The position numbers and the translations under genes are program-made. Source: Martinezella dioscoreae (GTDB taxonomy: Bacteria; Pseudomonadota; Alphaproteobacteria; Rhizobiales; Rhizobiaceae). From it: a DNA stretch of 64,000 bases. Positions 54,267 to 62,171 of this stretch are shown here, one piece after another. The notes under the pieces are model-generated. The model saw only the letters and a list, made by a program, of their open reading frames with translations. It did not search any database and was not told where the DNA came from. Position 1 is the stretch's first letter. Each line of letters starts with the position of its first letter. The stretch covers positions 26,825-90,824 of the forward strand of contig NZ_BLAJ01000013.1 in NCBI RefSeq assembly GCF_009176305.1. The letters run 5' to 3'.

Positions 54267-55286
54267 CTAAATCTCCCGCCAGCGGATGCAGCCGCTCGCA
54301 TGGCTTGCATCGACAGCATCGAGAGGCGGCACCGCCGCGCCGCAAGCCTGGATCGCGTGGGCACAACGCGGCGCGAAGGCGCAGCCGGATGGCATGCGCG
54401 TCAGGCTGGGTACCACACCGGGAATAGCGTATAGCGGCTCGCCTGCCTGCCGCATCCGTGTCGCCTCGCCGAGCCGCGGCATGGAGGCCAAAAGGCCGCG
54501 AGTATAGGGATGCCTCGGATTGCGGAACACTGTTTCCGTCGGCCCTTCCTCGACAATCCGGCCGGCATACATGACGGCGACGCGATCGGCGATCTCCGCC
54601 ACGACACCGAGATTATGCGTGACGAACAGGATTGCCATTCCGCGCTCCCGCTGCAGCCGCTGGAGGAGATCGAGGATCTGCGCCTGTATCGTGACGTCGA
54701 GCGCCGTCGTCGGCTCGTCAGCGATCAGCAGCACCGGATCGCAGGCAAGCGCCATGGCAATGGTCGCGCGCTGCCGCATGCCGCCGGATAGTTCATGCGG
54801 ATATTGCCTGACGCGGCGTTGCGCATCGGGAATTCCGACGCTTTCCAACAGCGCGATCGCCTCACGCATCGCGGTAGCACGATCTGCCCGCCGATGAATG
54901 CGGATCGGCTCGGCAATCTGATCACCGATGGTCAGGACCGGATTAAGGCTCGACATCGGCTCCTGAAATATCATGCCGATATCGCCGCCGCGGACCTCAC
55001 GCATACGCCGATTATCCAGCGTGGCGAGATCGCTAACGATGCCTTGCCTGTCCCGCAACCGGATGCTGCCAGCTGCGATCTTCCCGACATTGCGCGTCAG
55101 AAGCCGCATCACCGAGAGACTCGTCACCGACTTGCCCGAACCGGACTCACCCACCAGCGCCAGCGTCTCGCCGGCATCGATGGTCAGGTCGATATCTCTG
55201 ACAGCGGTCAACTCGCCGCCGCGGGTACGGAAGACGGTCCTGAGCCCCCTGATATCGAGAACGGGTTGGGCAGCCGGCGCTATCAT
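54267..55286 (-). CDS. Oligopeptide-type ABC importer ATPase (DppD/OppD-like)
   Basis: This is a 339-residue ATPase: Walker A GESGSGKSV, signature LSGGMRQRATIAMAL, Walker B LLIADEPTTALD, and the C-terminal Cys motif MPSGCAFAPRCAHAIQAC. The ATG at 55286 begins MIAPAAQPVLDIRGL; it overlaps the region just past the DapA-like stop, so translation is coupled. The frame stays open far upstream inside the dapA-like gene, but that part is not protein-like. Confidence 0.93.
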   Translation of the reverse strand: MIAPAAQPVLDIRGLRTVFRTRGGELTAVRDIDLTIDAGETLALVGESGSGKSVTSLSVMRLLTRNVGKIAAGSIRLRDRQGIVSDLATLDNRRMREVRGGDIGMIFQEPMSSLNPVLTIGDQIAEPIRIHRRADRATAMREAIALLESVGIPDAQRRVRQYPHELSGGMRQRATIAMALACDPVLLIADEPTTALDVTIQAQILDLLQRLQRERGMAILFVTHNLGVVAEIADRVAVMYAGRIVEEGPTETVFRNPRHPYTRGLLASMPRLGEATRMRQAGEPLYAIPGVVPSLTRMPSGCAFAPRCAHAIQACGAAVPPLDAVDASHASGCIRWREI

Positions 55287-55288
55287 AC

Positions 55289-56203
55289 CTACAGCAGCCC
55301 CGTATTCTTCAGGATCGCATCGATCCTGGCCGTTTCCTCCGCATTCAGCGCCGCGCGCGGGCGGGGCATGATAGCGGTATCGATGATGCCGAGGCTTTTC
55401 ATCGCTGCCTTGAAGGCCCCGATGCCGGCCGCACCGCCGCTGACGCGGCCCTGCGCGACCCAGACGATCTCGAACAGGCGGCAAAGCCTTTCCTGCTCGC
55501 GCCGCGCCGCAGCCCAGTCGCCGCGTTGCGCAGCATCCCATAGCCGCACGTAGCCATGCGGATCGACATTGGCGATACCGGGCACCACGCCATGCGCGCC
55601 CATCAGAAGCGCATTGTCGACGACGATTTCGGAGCCCGTCATCAGGAAGATATCCTCGTGATCGGCAAGATCGAGCAGCGCATAGCGGAAATTGCCGTCG
55701 TCGCCGCTGGAATCCTTTAGCCCGATGACGGTCCCTTCCTTGGCGAGCGTCACCACGGTCTGGCGCTGCAGCTTCACATGCACGCAGACCGGGATGTCAT
55801 AGGCGACGAGCGGTACATCGACGGCATCCCGAATATAGCGGAAATGGTCCAAGATCTCTGACTGGCTGGTCACCGTATAGAACGGAGCGGTGACGACGAC
55901 GGCGTCGGCGCCGGCCGCCTTGGCGATTTTCGAATGCGCGATTACGCGGTCTGTCGTGGGGTCGATGACACCGACCAGCAGCGGCACCCGCCCGTTCACG
56001 ACCTTGGCGGAATGCTCGATGATCTCGCGCCGTGTCTTTTCGTCGTGGAAGACGACTTCGCTGGTGGAGCCCAGCACGAAGACGCCGTGGCAGCCGCCAT
56101 CGATCAGATGCTCCAGCACCCTTGTATAGGATGCGTAATCCACCGTGAAATCGTCGTTCAGCGGCGTTACAACGGGAGGCACCACGCCCTTGAATTTACT
56201 CAT
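55289..56203 (-). CDS. DapA family lyase/synthase (dihydrodipicolinate synthase-like)
   Basis: This is a 304-residue class I aldolase/dehydratase of the DHDPS/NAL superfamily. The Schiff-base Lys is K163 (VIGLKDSSGD), the catalytic Tyr is Y135 (AYDIP, with Asp in place of the common Asn), and the substrate carboxylate loop is GSTSE (45-49) where DapA has GTTGE. The changes argue against lysine biosynthesis and for a catabolic enzyme: 2-keto-3-deoxy sugar acid aldolase/dehydratase, hydroxyproline-pathway deaminase or similar. It lies inside a Dpp-type importer operon between permease and ATPase genes, so it acts on the imported compound. Confidence 0.85.
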   Translation of the reverse strand: MSKFKGVVPPVVTPLNDDFTVDYASYTRVLEHLIDGGCHGVFVLGSTSEVVFHDEKTRREIIEHSAKVVNGRVPLLVGVIDPTTDRVIAHSKIAKAAGADAVVVTAPFYTVTSQSEILDHFRYIRDAVDVPLVAYDIPVCVHVKLQRQTVVTLAKEGTVIGLKDSSGDDGNFRYALLDLADHEDIFLMTGSEIVVDNALLMGAHGVVPGIANVDPHGYVRLWDAAQRGDWAAARREQERLCRLFEIVWVAQGRVSGGAAGIGAFKAAMKSLGIIDTAIMPRPRAALNAEETARIDAILKNTGLL

Positions 56204-56223
56204 TGTCTCTTTCTTTCCTGGGT

Positions 56224-57099
56224 TCAATGAAGCTCGGCGCGCGGATCGAAGGCATCCCTCAGCCCGTCGCCGATGAAATTGATGGCAAGGACGGCAAGCA
56301 CCAGAGCTGCGCCGGGAAACAGCCATTGCCACGGATATTGTTCGAGAACGGCTGTGGAGCGGGCCGCATTCAGCATATTGCCCCAGCTCGCCGCGGGTGG
56401 TGCAATGCCGAGCCCGAGAAAGGAAAGCCCGGCCTCCAAGAGGATCGCATTGGCAACCTGCGTCGTGGCGTAGACCACCAGAATATCGATGCAGTTCGGC
56501 ATGCCGTGGCGCAGCAGCAGGTGCGGCAGCCCTGCCCCCATGCCGCGCGCAGCAGTGACGAAATCGCGTTCGCGCAGTTCCAGCAGCCTGGAACGCACCA
56601 TACGGGCCAGCAGCGGCCAGGAGAGCAGCGATATGACTGCTATCGTCGGCAAGATGCCCGTGCCGGTGATGGAGGCCAGCACCAGCAGGAAGATCACCGG
56701 CGGCAAGGTCATGACCAGATCGACGAAGCGCATGCTGAGCGCATCCGCCCAGCGGCCGGCAAAGGCAGACACGAAGCCGAACAGAAAACCGATGATGGCC
56801 GAAATGACGGTGGAACCTGCCGCGACCATCAGCGATATACGGCCGCCTTCGAGCACTCTGGCAAAGACATCGCGCCCGACGCCGTCCGTTCCAAACCAGT
56901 GCGTCGCACTGGGCGGCGCGTTCATGGCCAGGAGATCGATGTCGTTGGGCTGGAATCGCCACCATAGCGGATAGGTGACGATCAGCAGCAGCAGCGGTAC
57001 GGCAACGCAGACGCCGAAAAGGGCCGCCCCGTTCAGCCGGAAGCGATCGAATGCTCGGGCAAGTGGCCCATGGCTTGGTCGTTCGGTTCGCGCCAGCAT
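56224..57099 (-). CDS. ABC importer permease (DppC-like)
   Basis: This is a 291-residue DppC/OppC-type permease with the class motif HWFGTDGVGRDVFARVLEGGRISLMVA, six membrane segments and the EAA loop DFVTAARGMGAGLPHLLLRHGMPNC. The N-terminus is Arg-rich and cytoplasmic. Its start is 3 bases after the DppB-like stop, and the DapA-like gene follows 20 bases after its own stop. Confidence 0.93.
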   Translation of the reverse strand: MLARTERPSHGPLARAFDRFRLNGAALFGVCVAVPLLLLIVTYPLWWRFQPNDIDLLAMNAPPSATHWFGTDGVGRDVFARVLEGGRISLMVAAGSTVISAIIGFLFGFVSAFAGRWADALSMRFVDLVMTLPPVIFLLVLASITGTGILPTIAVISLLSWPLLARMVRSRLLELRERDFVTAARGMGAGLPHLLLRHGMPNCIDILVVYATTQVANAILLEAGLSFLGLGIAPPAASWGNMLNAARSTAVLEQYPWQWLFPGAALVLAVLAINFIGDGLRDAFDPRAELH

Positions 57100-57102
57100 C
57101 GC

Positions 57103-58062
57103 TCAGCCCACCTTGATGCGGGGATCGATCACTGCGTAGGCGAGATCGGTCAGCAGGTTGACGATGATGACGCAGGCGCCGATGACGAGCGTCGCCCCCA
57201 TGATGACGGGATAATCGCGCGACGTGACCGCATCGACGAGAAGCAGGCCCATGCCCGGCCAGTTGAAGACACTTTCGACGAAGATCGCACCGCCGATGGC
57301 AAGACCTATGGTCGAGCCGATGACGGTTACGACAGGCAGGAGCGCATTGCGCAGAGCGTGCTTGACGATAACCCAGAATTCGAACACGCCCTTGGCCCGC
57401 GCGGTGCGCACATAATCCTGATTGAGGACCTCCAGCAGCGAAGCGCGCATATAGCGCATGATGAGCGCGGCTTGCGCGATCGCCAGAAGCGAAGCCGGCA
57501 GGATAAGATGCCAAAGCAGGTCGCCGATGGAAAAGTCCTCGCCGGGCGTCAGCATGCCGCCCGAGGGCAGCCAGCCGAGACGCACCGCAAAGATATAAAG
57601 ACCAAGAAGCGCGCTCAGAAAGGCAGGGCTCGATATGCCGGCAAGCGCCAGCACGGAGAGCGAGATATCCGTGACCGAATTGCGCCTGACGGCACCGATG
57701 ACGCCTGCCGCAATGCCGGCGACGATCGCCATGATCAGGGCCGAGCCCATCAGCACCACCGTCGGACCGATGCGAGACAGAACCAGCGTCAGAACAGGCT
57801 GATCCAGCCGCTTAACAGAATAGCCGAGATTGCCTTGCAGCGCCTGCAGCAGCCAGCCGACATATTGCAGCGGCAGCGGCCGATCCAGCCCGAGGCGCTC
57901 ACGCAAATCGGCCATAGCAGCGGGAGATAGAGGCGTGCTCGGGTCGATATAGGCATCGATCGGATCGCCCGGCGTCAACCGCAGCAACACAAAGACCAGT
58001 ATGCTCAAGGCGACGAGCATGCCGATGCCGATTATAAGACGCCTGAGACCATAGTGCAGCAT
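57103..58062 (-). CDS. ABC importer permease (DppB-like)
   Basis: This is a 319-residue DppB/OppB-type permease beginning MLHYGLRRLIIGIGMLVALSILVFVLLRLTPGDPID, the standard start of the class, then a periplasmic region (LRERLGLDRPLPLQYVGWLLQ), six helices in total and EAA loop DYVRTARAKGVFEFWVIVKHALRNAL. The ATG at 58062 is chosen from this homology; an upstream in-frame ATG adds 18 unrelated residues. Confidence 0.93.
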   Translation of the reverse strand: MLHYGLRRLIIGIGMLVALSILVFVLLRLTPGDPIDAYIDPSTPLSPAAMADLRERLGLDRPLPLQYVGWLLQALQGNLGYSVKRLDQPVLTLVLSRIGPTVVLMGSALIMAIVAGIAAGVIGAVRRNSVTDISLSVLALAGISSPAFLSALLGLYIFAVRLGWLPSGGMLTPGEDFSIGDLLWHLILPASLLAIAQAALIMRYMRASLLEVLNQDYVRTARAKGVFEFWVIVKHALRNALLPVVTVIGSTIGLAIGGAIFVESVFNWPGMGLLLVDAVTSRDYPVIMGATLVIGACVIIVNLLTDLAYAVIDPRIKVG

Positions 58063-58119
58063 ATCGAACCTGCGTTTCGAGGAAGGCGCCGGCCGCAGAG
58101 CCTGCAGCCGGCTCAAAAC

Positions 58120-59712
58120 CTAGTTTGAGAGCTTCCACGCTTCCGGATGCGCGATGTATGGCCCGCCGCCGGGCGCCGGTGTCCAGATGAAATCCTTCAC
58201 CTTGGACGAAACGACGCCATAGCGGTTCGCCACCCACATGGTCGCCCAGGGTAGATCCTTGTTCATGACCTTGCAGACATCCTGGTAGCGCTGATCACGC
58301 TTGCCGGCGTTCGTTTCGGCAATCGCCGCATCGAGCGCCTTGCTCAGATCGGGCATGCGTGCGCGCACCACATTGGCGCCCGCCGGCGGGATCTGCTTTT
58401 CGTTGAGCCCGGTGTTGATGTTGCTTGGATCGGGTCCGTTCTGAAGGCCGGCATAGACGAGCTGGAATTGCGATACGTCGGCATTGGGGTTCAGCACGAT
58501 TCCATTATACGTCGGCGCGTCGACGGCGCGCGGCACGACATTGATGCCGACCTGCGCCAGCATGGCCTGCACGGCCGCCAATACGTTCGTCGCAAGCGGC
58601 GTGTTATAATAGGTCAGCAAGGTGATCGGCTTGCTGCCGTTGATCTTGTCCCAGCCGGCCTCGTCGAGCAATTGTTTGGCTTTGGCCGGATCGTAGGGAT
58701 AGGCTTCGATGCCGTCCGGAACCAACTGATTGGCGACATAAGCGCAATTGGCGGGCTTTGCCGCTCCGCCATAGAGGCTTTTGATGATCGCATCGCGATT
58801 GATGGCGTACATGACGGCCTGCCGGACGCGAAGATCCTTCCACAGTGGCGAATCCTGGTTGAAACCAAGATAATTGACGACGAAGGAATCGCCCTCGATG
58901 ATCTTGAAGGACTTGTCGTCCTTGAAGGTCGGTACATCGTTAGAATCGACATAGGTGAACTGGATCTCGCCTGCCCGCAGCGCCGAGATCGCTGCAGCCG
59001 GATTGGCGAAATAGCGGTTGATCAGCCGATCGAGAACGGGTTTGCCGCCGCGATAGTCGGGATTAGCTGTCAGCTCGACATATTGATCCTGCACATATTT
59101 GACGAACTTGAACGGCCCCGTCCCAATCGGCGAGGTCGACCACCAAGTGCTCTTCGCAAGCTGATCGACGGGCACGGCGGCAAGCGCATGCTCAGGCAGC
59201 ACCATGATCTTGGCCAGCGTATCAAGCAGGCTCGCGGAAGGCGCGGAAAGCTTGATGACAAGCGTATGGTCGTCCGGCGTCTCGACGGATGACAGGAGTT
59301 TAAAACGGGCGGCAAAGATCGAGCCGGTCTTGGCATTGGCCGCAAGATCGACGGTGAATTTGGCGTCCTTGGCCGTAAAAGGCTTGCCGTCATGCCACGT
59401 GGCATCGGCAAGCTTGAACGTATAGGTCAACTGATCCGGGCTCACCTCATAGGAGGACGCAAGCACACCGACGATCTTCTGCAGCTTTTCATCGTAGCTG
59501 ACCAGCGGCTCAAAGTAGGTGCTGAGCCAGGTGAGACCGGCGGTTGCCGCCAGCGGATTGAAGTTGCCCTGGAAGCCGCCTGGGCCGACATCGAAGCCCC
59601 CGGACATGGTAGCGGCGGCGGCAGGTGCTGCTAGGCCACCCAAGACGGGCACCGCAGTGGCCGATAGCAAAGCTGCCAACGCGATTGCCGGCAGATGAAA
59701 AGCTTTCCTCAT
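58120..59712 (-). CDS. ABC importer substrate-binding protein (family 5)
   Basis: This is a 530-residue family-5 solute-binding protein. The signal peptide ends near PAAAA (residue about 34). The mature protein has YEVSPDQLTYTFKLADATWHDGKPFTAKDAKFTVDL and VRQAVMYAINRDAIIKSLYGG, the family blocks. GGGAGGAGG precedes the ATG. The ligand is unknown: these proteins carry peptides, but also opines, sugar acids and cyclic amino acid derivatives, and the DapA-like lyase in the operon points to a keto- or sugar-acid-related or hydroxy-imino acid compound. Confidence 0.9.
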   Translation of the reverse strand: MRKAFHLPAIALAALLSATAVPVLGGLAAPAAAATMSGGFDVGPGGFQGNFNPLAATAGLTWLSTYFEPLVSYDEKLQKIVGVLASSYEVSPDQLTYTFKLADATWHDGKPFTAKDAKFTVDLAANAKTGSIFAARFKLLSSVETPDDHTLVIKLSAPSASLLDTLAKIMVLPEHALAAVPVDQLAKSTWWSTSPIGTGPFKFVKYVQDQYVELTANPDYRGGKPVLDRLINRYFANPAAAISALRAGEIQFTYVDSNDVPTFKDDKSFKIIEGDSFVVNYLGFNQDSPLWKDLRVRQAVMYAINRDAIIKSLYGGAAKPANCAYVANQLVPDGIEAYPYDPAKAKQLLDEAGWDKINGSKPITLLTYYNTPLATNVLAAVQAMLAQVGINVVPRAVDAPTYNGIVLNPNADVSQFQLVYAGLQNGPDPSNINTGLNEKQIPPAGANVVRARMPDLSKALDAAIAETNAGKRDQRYQDVCKVMNKDLPWATMWVANRYGVVSSKVKDFIWTPAPGGGPYIAHPEAWKLSN

Positions 59713-59740
59713 GATGATCCTCCTCCCGTGGTTGCGATCG

Positions 59741-60451
59741 CTACTTCTTCTTGTTGTTGGCGATCACCTGCGAAATTCCCTCGTAATGGCGGTCGAGGCG
59801 CATGCGCACCTCCTTGAGATTTCTGGATTCCAGCGCATCGACGATTGCCTCATGGTCACGCCAGGTGGCCATGGGATCGACATCGTCCAGATCGAAGAAG
59901 CGGGACGCCTTGTAGAAGGCGAGCCAGAAGACATCGATCAGCCGAACGAAGGTCTCGTTGCCTTGGCAGCGAAAAAGCAGGCGATGAAAGAGCTGATCAT
60001 CTTCGGCAAAAGGTTCGCCGCGTTCGGCGTGAGCGCGCATACGGTCGGTCGTGGCACGCAGTTCCGCCAGATCCTGCGGCCCGATCATGTCGAGCGTCTT
60101 GCCGATCAGGCCCACCTCGAGCGTGCGGCGAATTTCCAGCACCTCCTCCATGTGCCGCAGCGCATCGCCGAGCCCGTAGGCGAGATTGTCGAGCAGCGGC
60201 GCGAAGGAGAATGCCTTGACGAATATGCCGATGCCGCGGCGCGTCTCCAGTACACCGAGAGATTCCAGCGCCTTGATGCCTTCGCGCAGAGAATTGCGGC
60301 TGACACCCAATTGCGCCGCGAGCTCGCCCTCCGCCGGCAGCATCGTGCCCGCCTCGAGACCGTTATCGGCAATATAGCTGCGCAAACTCTCCTGCACGGA
60401 GACATGCAGCAAGGGTGCGCGCGTCAAAGGCTGAATGACTTTTCCCACCAT
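59741..60451 (-). CDS. GntR/FadR family regulator of the Dpp/DapA-like operon
   Basis: This is a 236-residue FadR-type regulator: winged helix GELAAQLGVSRNSLREGIKALESLGVLETRRGIGIFV (about residues 44-80) and FCD effector domain with the metal-binding-type D-x-x-x-H (DDQLFHRLLF) and late His (WRDHEAIVDAL, DRHYEGISQ). It is the first gene of the operon, 28 bases before the binding-protein start, and a clear palindrome lies 39 bases upstream of its start, so it very likely represses its own operon. A GTG start three codons upstream is an alternative. Confidence 0.88.
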   Translation of the reverse strand: MVGKVIQPLTRAPLLHVSVQESLRSYIADNGLEAGTMLPAEGELAAQLGVSRNSLREGIKALESLGVLETRRGIGIFVKAFSFAPLLDNLAYGLGDALRHMEEVLEIRRTLEVGLIGKTLDMIGPQDLAELRATTDRMRAHAERGEPFAEDDQLFHRLLFRCQGNETFVRLIDVFWLAFYKASRFFDLDDVDPMATWRDHEAIVDALESRNLKEVRMRLDRHYEGISQVIANNKKK

Positions 60452-60489
60452 GACACCCAAGCTCCTCGGGACATGGCGTGCAACTTATT

Positions 60490-60511
60490 GACTTGTAGGA
60501 TATCCGTCAAG
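60490..60511. promoter_or_regulatory. Palindromic operator upstream of the second GntR gene
   Basis: A 22-bp palindrome has outer arms ACTTG/CAAGT and core GGATATCC; 9 of 11 base pairs are symmetrical. On the minus strand its right part contains TTGACG, a good -35 for the GntR gene. A FadR-type dimer bound here would block the operon promoter. Confidence 0.6.
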
Positions 60512-60713
60512 TGGACAGGAAAATTGAAATCAAGCAACATCCATCGTCGTCCAATTTGATATCCGGAGGCTTCGGAAACGCAGGCGACGAAAAGGGTCGC
60601 GCCATGCCACGCCGAGAAAGTCAGTCCGAGGACGTCGGTTTGGCGATCCTCTTCTGATCGCCTCGTAGCCATCCGTGGCAAACTTTGCTCTGGTTCTCTA
60701 GCGACAGCAGGCC

Positions 60714-61118
60714 TCAACTTGTTGCGTGAGGCCCGTCCGCCTGCGGCAGACGAACAAGCTTGCCTTCCTCGGCCTTGTAGAAGTACTGACTCGCAATCAG
60801 CCATCCCTTCAACGGTCGCAATGGCGGAATGCAGGTCGCCAGCATGAAGGGGCCAGTCACCAGAAACTGCACCCACACTGGCGCCGAGAACGCCACCTCC
60901 AGCCAGACACCGAGAAGGACGCTTGGGATGCATGCAAAGCAGATGACAAAGAAAGCCGGCCCATCGGCGGGATCTGCGAAGGAATAGTCGAGACCACACG
61001 CTTCGCACTGCTTGCGAAGGGTCAAGAATCCATCGAACAAGCGCCCTTGCCCGCAACGCGGGCAACGACAACGAAGGCCGGTCTGCAGCGGGCTCAGTGG
61101 GGGATAATCGGCATCCAT
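60714..61118 (-). CDS. DUF983 family membrane protein
   Basis: This is a 134-residue protein. The N-terminus holds two Cys pairs (CRCPRCGQGRLFDGFLTLRKQCEACGLDY), a zinc-ribbon-like element, followed by two transmembrane helices (AFFVICFACIPSVLLGVWLEVAF and VWVQFLVTGPFMLATCI). This is the DUF983 layout, common in alphaproteobacteria and often found near cytochrome oxidase or envelope genes, with no established function. Here it stands alone, with a long palindrome about 57 bases upstream of its start, so its expression is probably regulated. It is followed by 250 bases without a recognisable gene that hold the operator and promoter of the GntR gene. Confidence 0.88.
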   Translation of the reverse strand: MDADYPPLSPLQTGLRCRCPRCGQGRLFDGFLTLRKQCEACGLDYSFADPADGPAFFVICFACIPSVLLGVWLEVAFSAPVWVQFLVTGPFMLATCIPPLRPLKGWLIASQYFYKAEEGKLVRLPQADGPHATS

Positions 61119-61174
61119 GACAGCATCACTCCTGAATCAATCTTCCAAGGGAAGGCAATCAATAATCAGATTGC

Positions 61175-61204
61175 ATGCATTCATTCTAAATATAATGAAT
61201 GCAT
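61175..61204. promoter_or_regulatory. Long AT-rich palindrome upstream of the DUF983 gene
   Basis: The arms ATGCATTCATT (61175-61185) and AATGAATGCAT (61194-61204) are perfect inverted repeats of 11 bp around an 8-base spacer. The right arm also forms the palindrome GAATGCATTC. It lies 57-86 bases upstream of the DUF983 start in AT-rich DNA. The symmetry points to a dimeric repressor site; no regulator of this locus is identifiable. Confidence 0.55.
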
Positions 61205-61320
61205 TCTATACGTCCATTCGGCAGAATGACGCAGTGGCAATTTCGGCAAATGAAGAGAATAGGCTCGGTAAGGAGCCTGCGCCGCTCCCATCAATAGCGA
61301 TGTTGCGCCAGAAGACTAGG

Positions 61321-62167
61321 TCATGTTGACAAAGTGCCTTCTCAAATCAGCTGAGTTCTGATTCAAGGCTGTCTTTTTAGGAGGCAGTGATGGCACGAGG
61401 TGACCTTACGGATGCGGAATGGCGGATCGTGGAGCCGCTTCTTCCTGCTGAGCGCGGTCGGAAGTCCCGTCCTTCGCATGATAACCGCCAGTTCATAAAC
61501 GGTATGTTGCACGTGCTTCGGGTCGGCTGCCCGTGGCGTGACATGCATGAGCGATACGGAAAGTGGAATTCTGTCTACGTGCGGTTTCGTCGCTGGGCTG
61601 AACAAGGCGTATGGGACGCGCTCCTGGAAACGCTTGTAGAACTTGGCCTCACAGATGATTGGCAGCACATGCTGGATAGCACCACAGTTCGCGGCCACTC
61701 GCAGGCAGCGGGCGCTAAAGGGGGACTCATAAGGAGGCTTTTGGTCGATCACGCGGCGGCTTTACGACAAAAATCCACGCCAGAGCAGACGGTCAAGGAC
61801 GCCCTCTCGGCTTCGTCCTGACCGGCGGAGAGACCTCAGATTATCTCGCCGTTCCCGATCTTCTGGCGATGCCGGTGAATAGGCCTCGTCGTCTCCTCGC
61901 GGACAAGGGCTATGATGCCGACAGCATCCGTCAGGAGCTTCTATTTCACGGCACACGTCCGATTATTCCGCCGCGAGCAGGCCGCAAGAATCCACCTGCT
62001 TGTGATTATCACGCTTACAAGGATCGAAACCGCATCGAGCGGATGTTCAATCGCATCAAGCAGTTCCGCAGGATCGCAACCCGCTACGACAAGACCAAAA
62101 CGTCATTCGCCGCATTCCTGGCGATTGCAGCGGCGAAGATATGGCTACCTCACTTTGTCAACATGGC
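61321..62167 (+). mobile_element. IS5-family insertion sequence (IS427-like), complete
   Basis: This 847-bp element has terminal inverted repeats: the left end begins GTCATGTTGACAAAGTG and the right end, reverse-complemented, GCCATGTTGACAAAGTG (one mismatch in 17). It is flanked by the 4-bp target duplication CTAG at 61317-61320 and 62168-62171, as expected for this IS group. It carries a transposase gene in two frames joined by a possible -1 frameshift. The intact ends and duplication suggest a recent insertion. It sits between the DUF983 promoter region and the 3' end of a MocR-type gene. Confidence 0.92.
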
Positions 62168-62171
62168 CTAG
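61390..62171 (+). CDS. IS5-family transposase, two frames joined by -1 frameshift
   Basis: Frame A (61390-61821) encodes the N-terminal part (MARGDLTDAEWRIVEPLLPAERGRKSRP) and the first catalytic Asp (MLDSTTVRGHSQAAGAKGG). Frame B, -1 relative to A, is open from about 61722 to 62171 and holds LLADKGYDADSI (second Asp) and NRIERMFNRIKQFRRIATRYDK (catalytic Glu), completing the DDE set. The frames meet at A3G5 (61717-61724): a -1 slip gives GAKGGTHKEAFGRSRGGFTT, the expected family sequence. Programmed frameshifting is known in this group, so the gene may be active; a simple mutation cannot be excluded. AGGAGG precedes the ATG. The stop codon TAG lies in the target duplication, outside the element. 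Confidence 0.88.

Noticed and set aside
55541..57514. Long frames extending upstream of the DppD-like and DapA-like starts
   Set aside because: The added residues lie inside neighbouring genes in another frame and do not resemble the families; internal ATG starts fit homology and spacing.
60461..60713. Possible RNA gene between the GntR and DUF983 genes
   Set aside because: Beyond the operator palindrome I could find no convincing stable structure or terminator.
61390..62171. Transposase as a decayed pseudogene
   Set aside because: Ends, target duplication and all DDE residues are intact and the frame change falls on a plausible slippery run, so programmed frameshifting is at least as likely.
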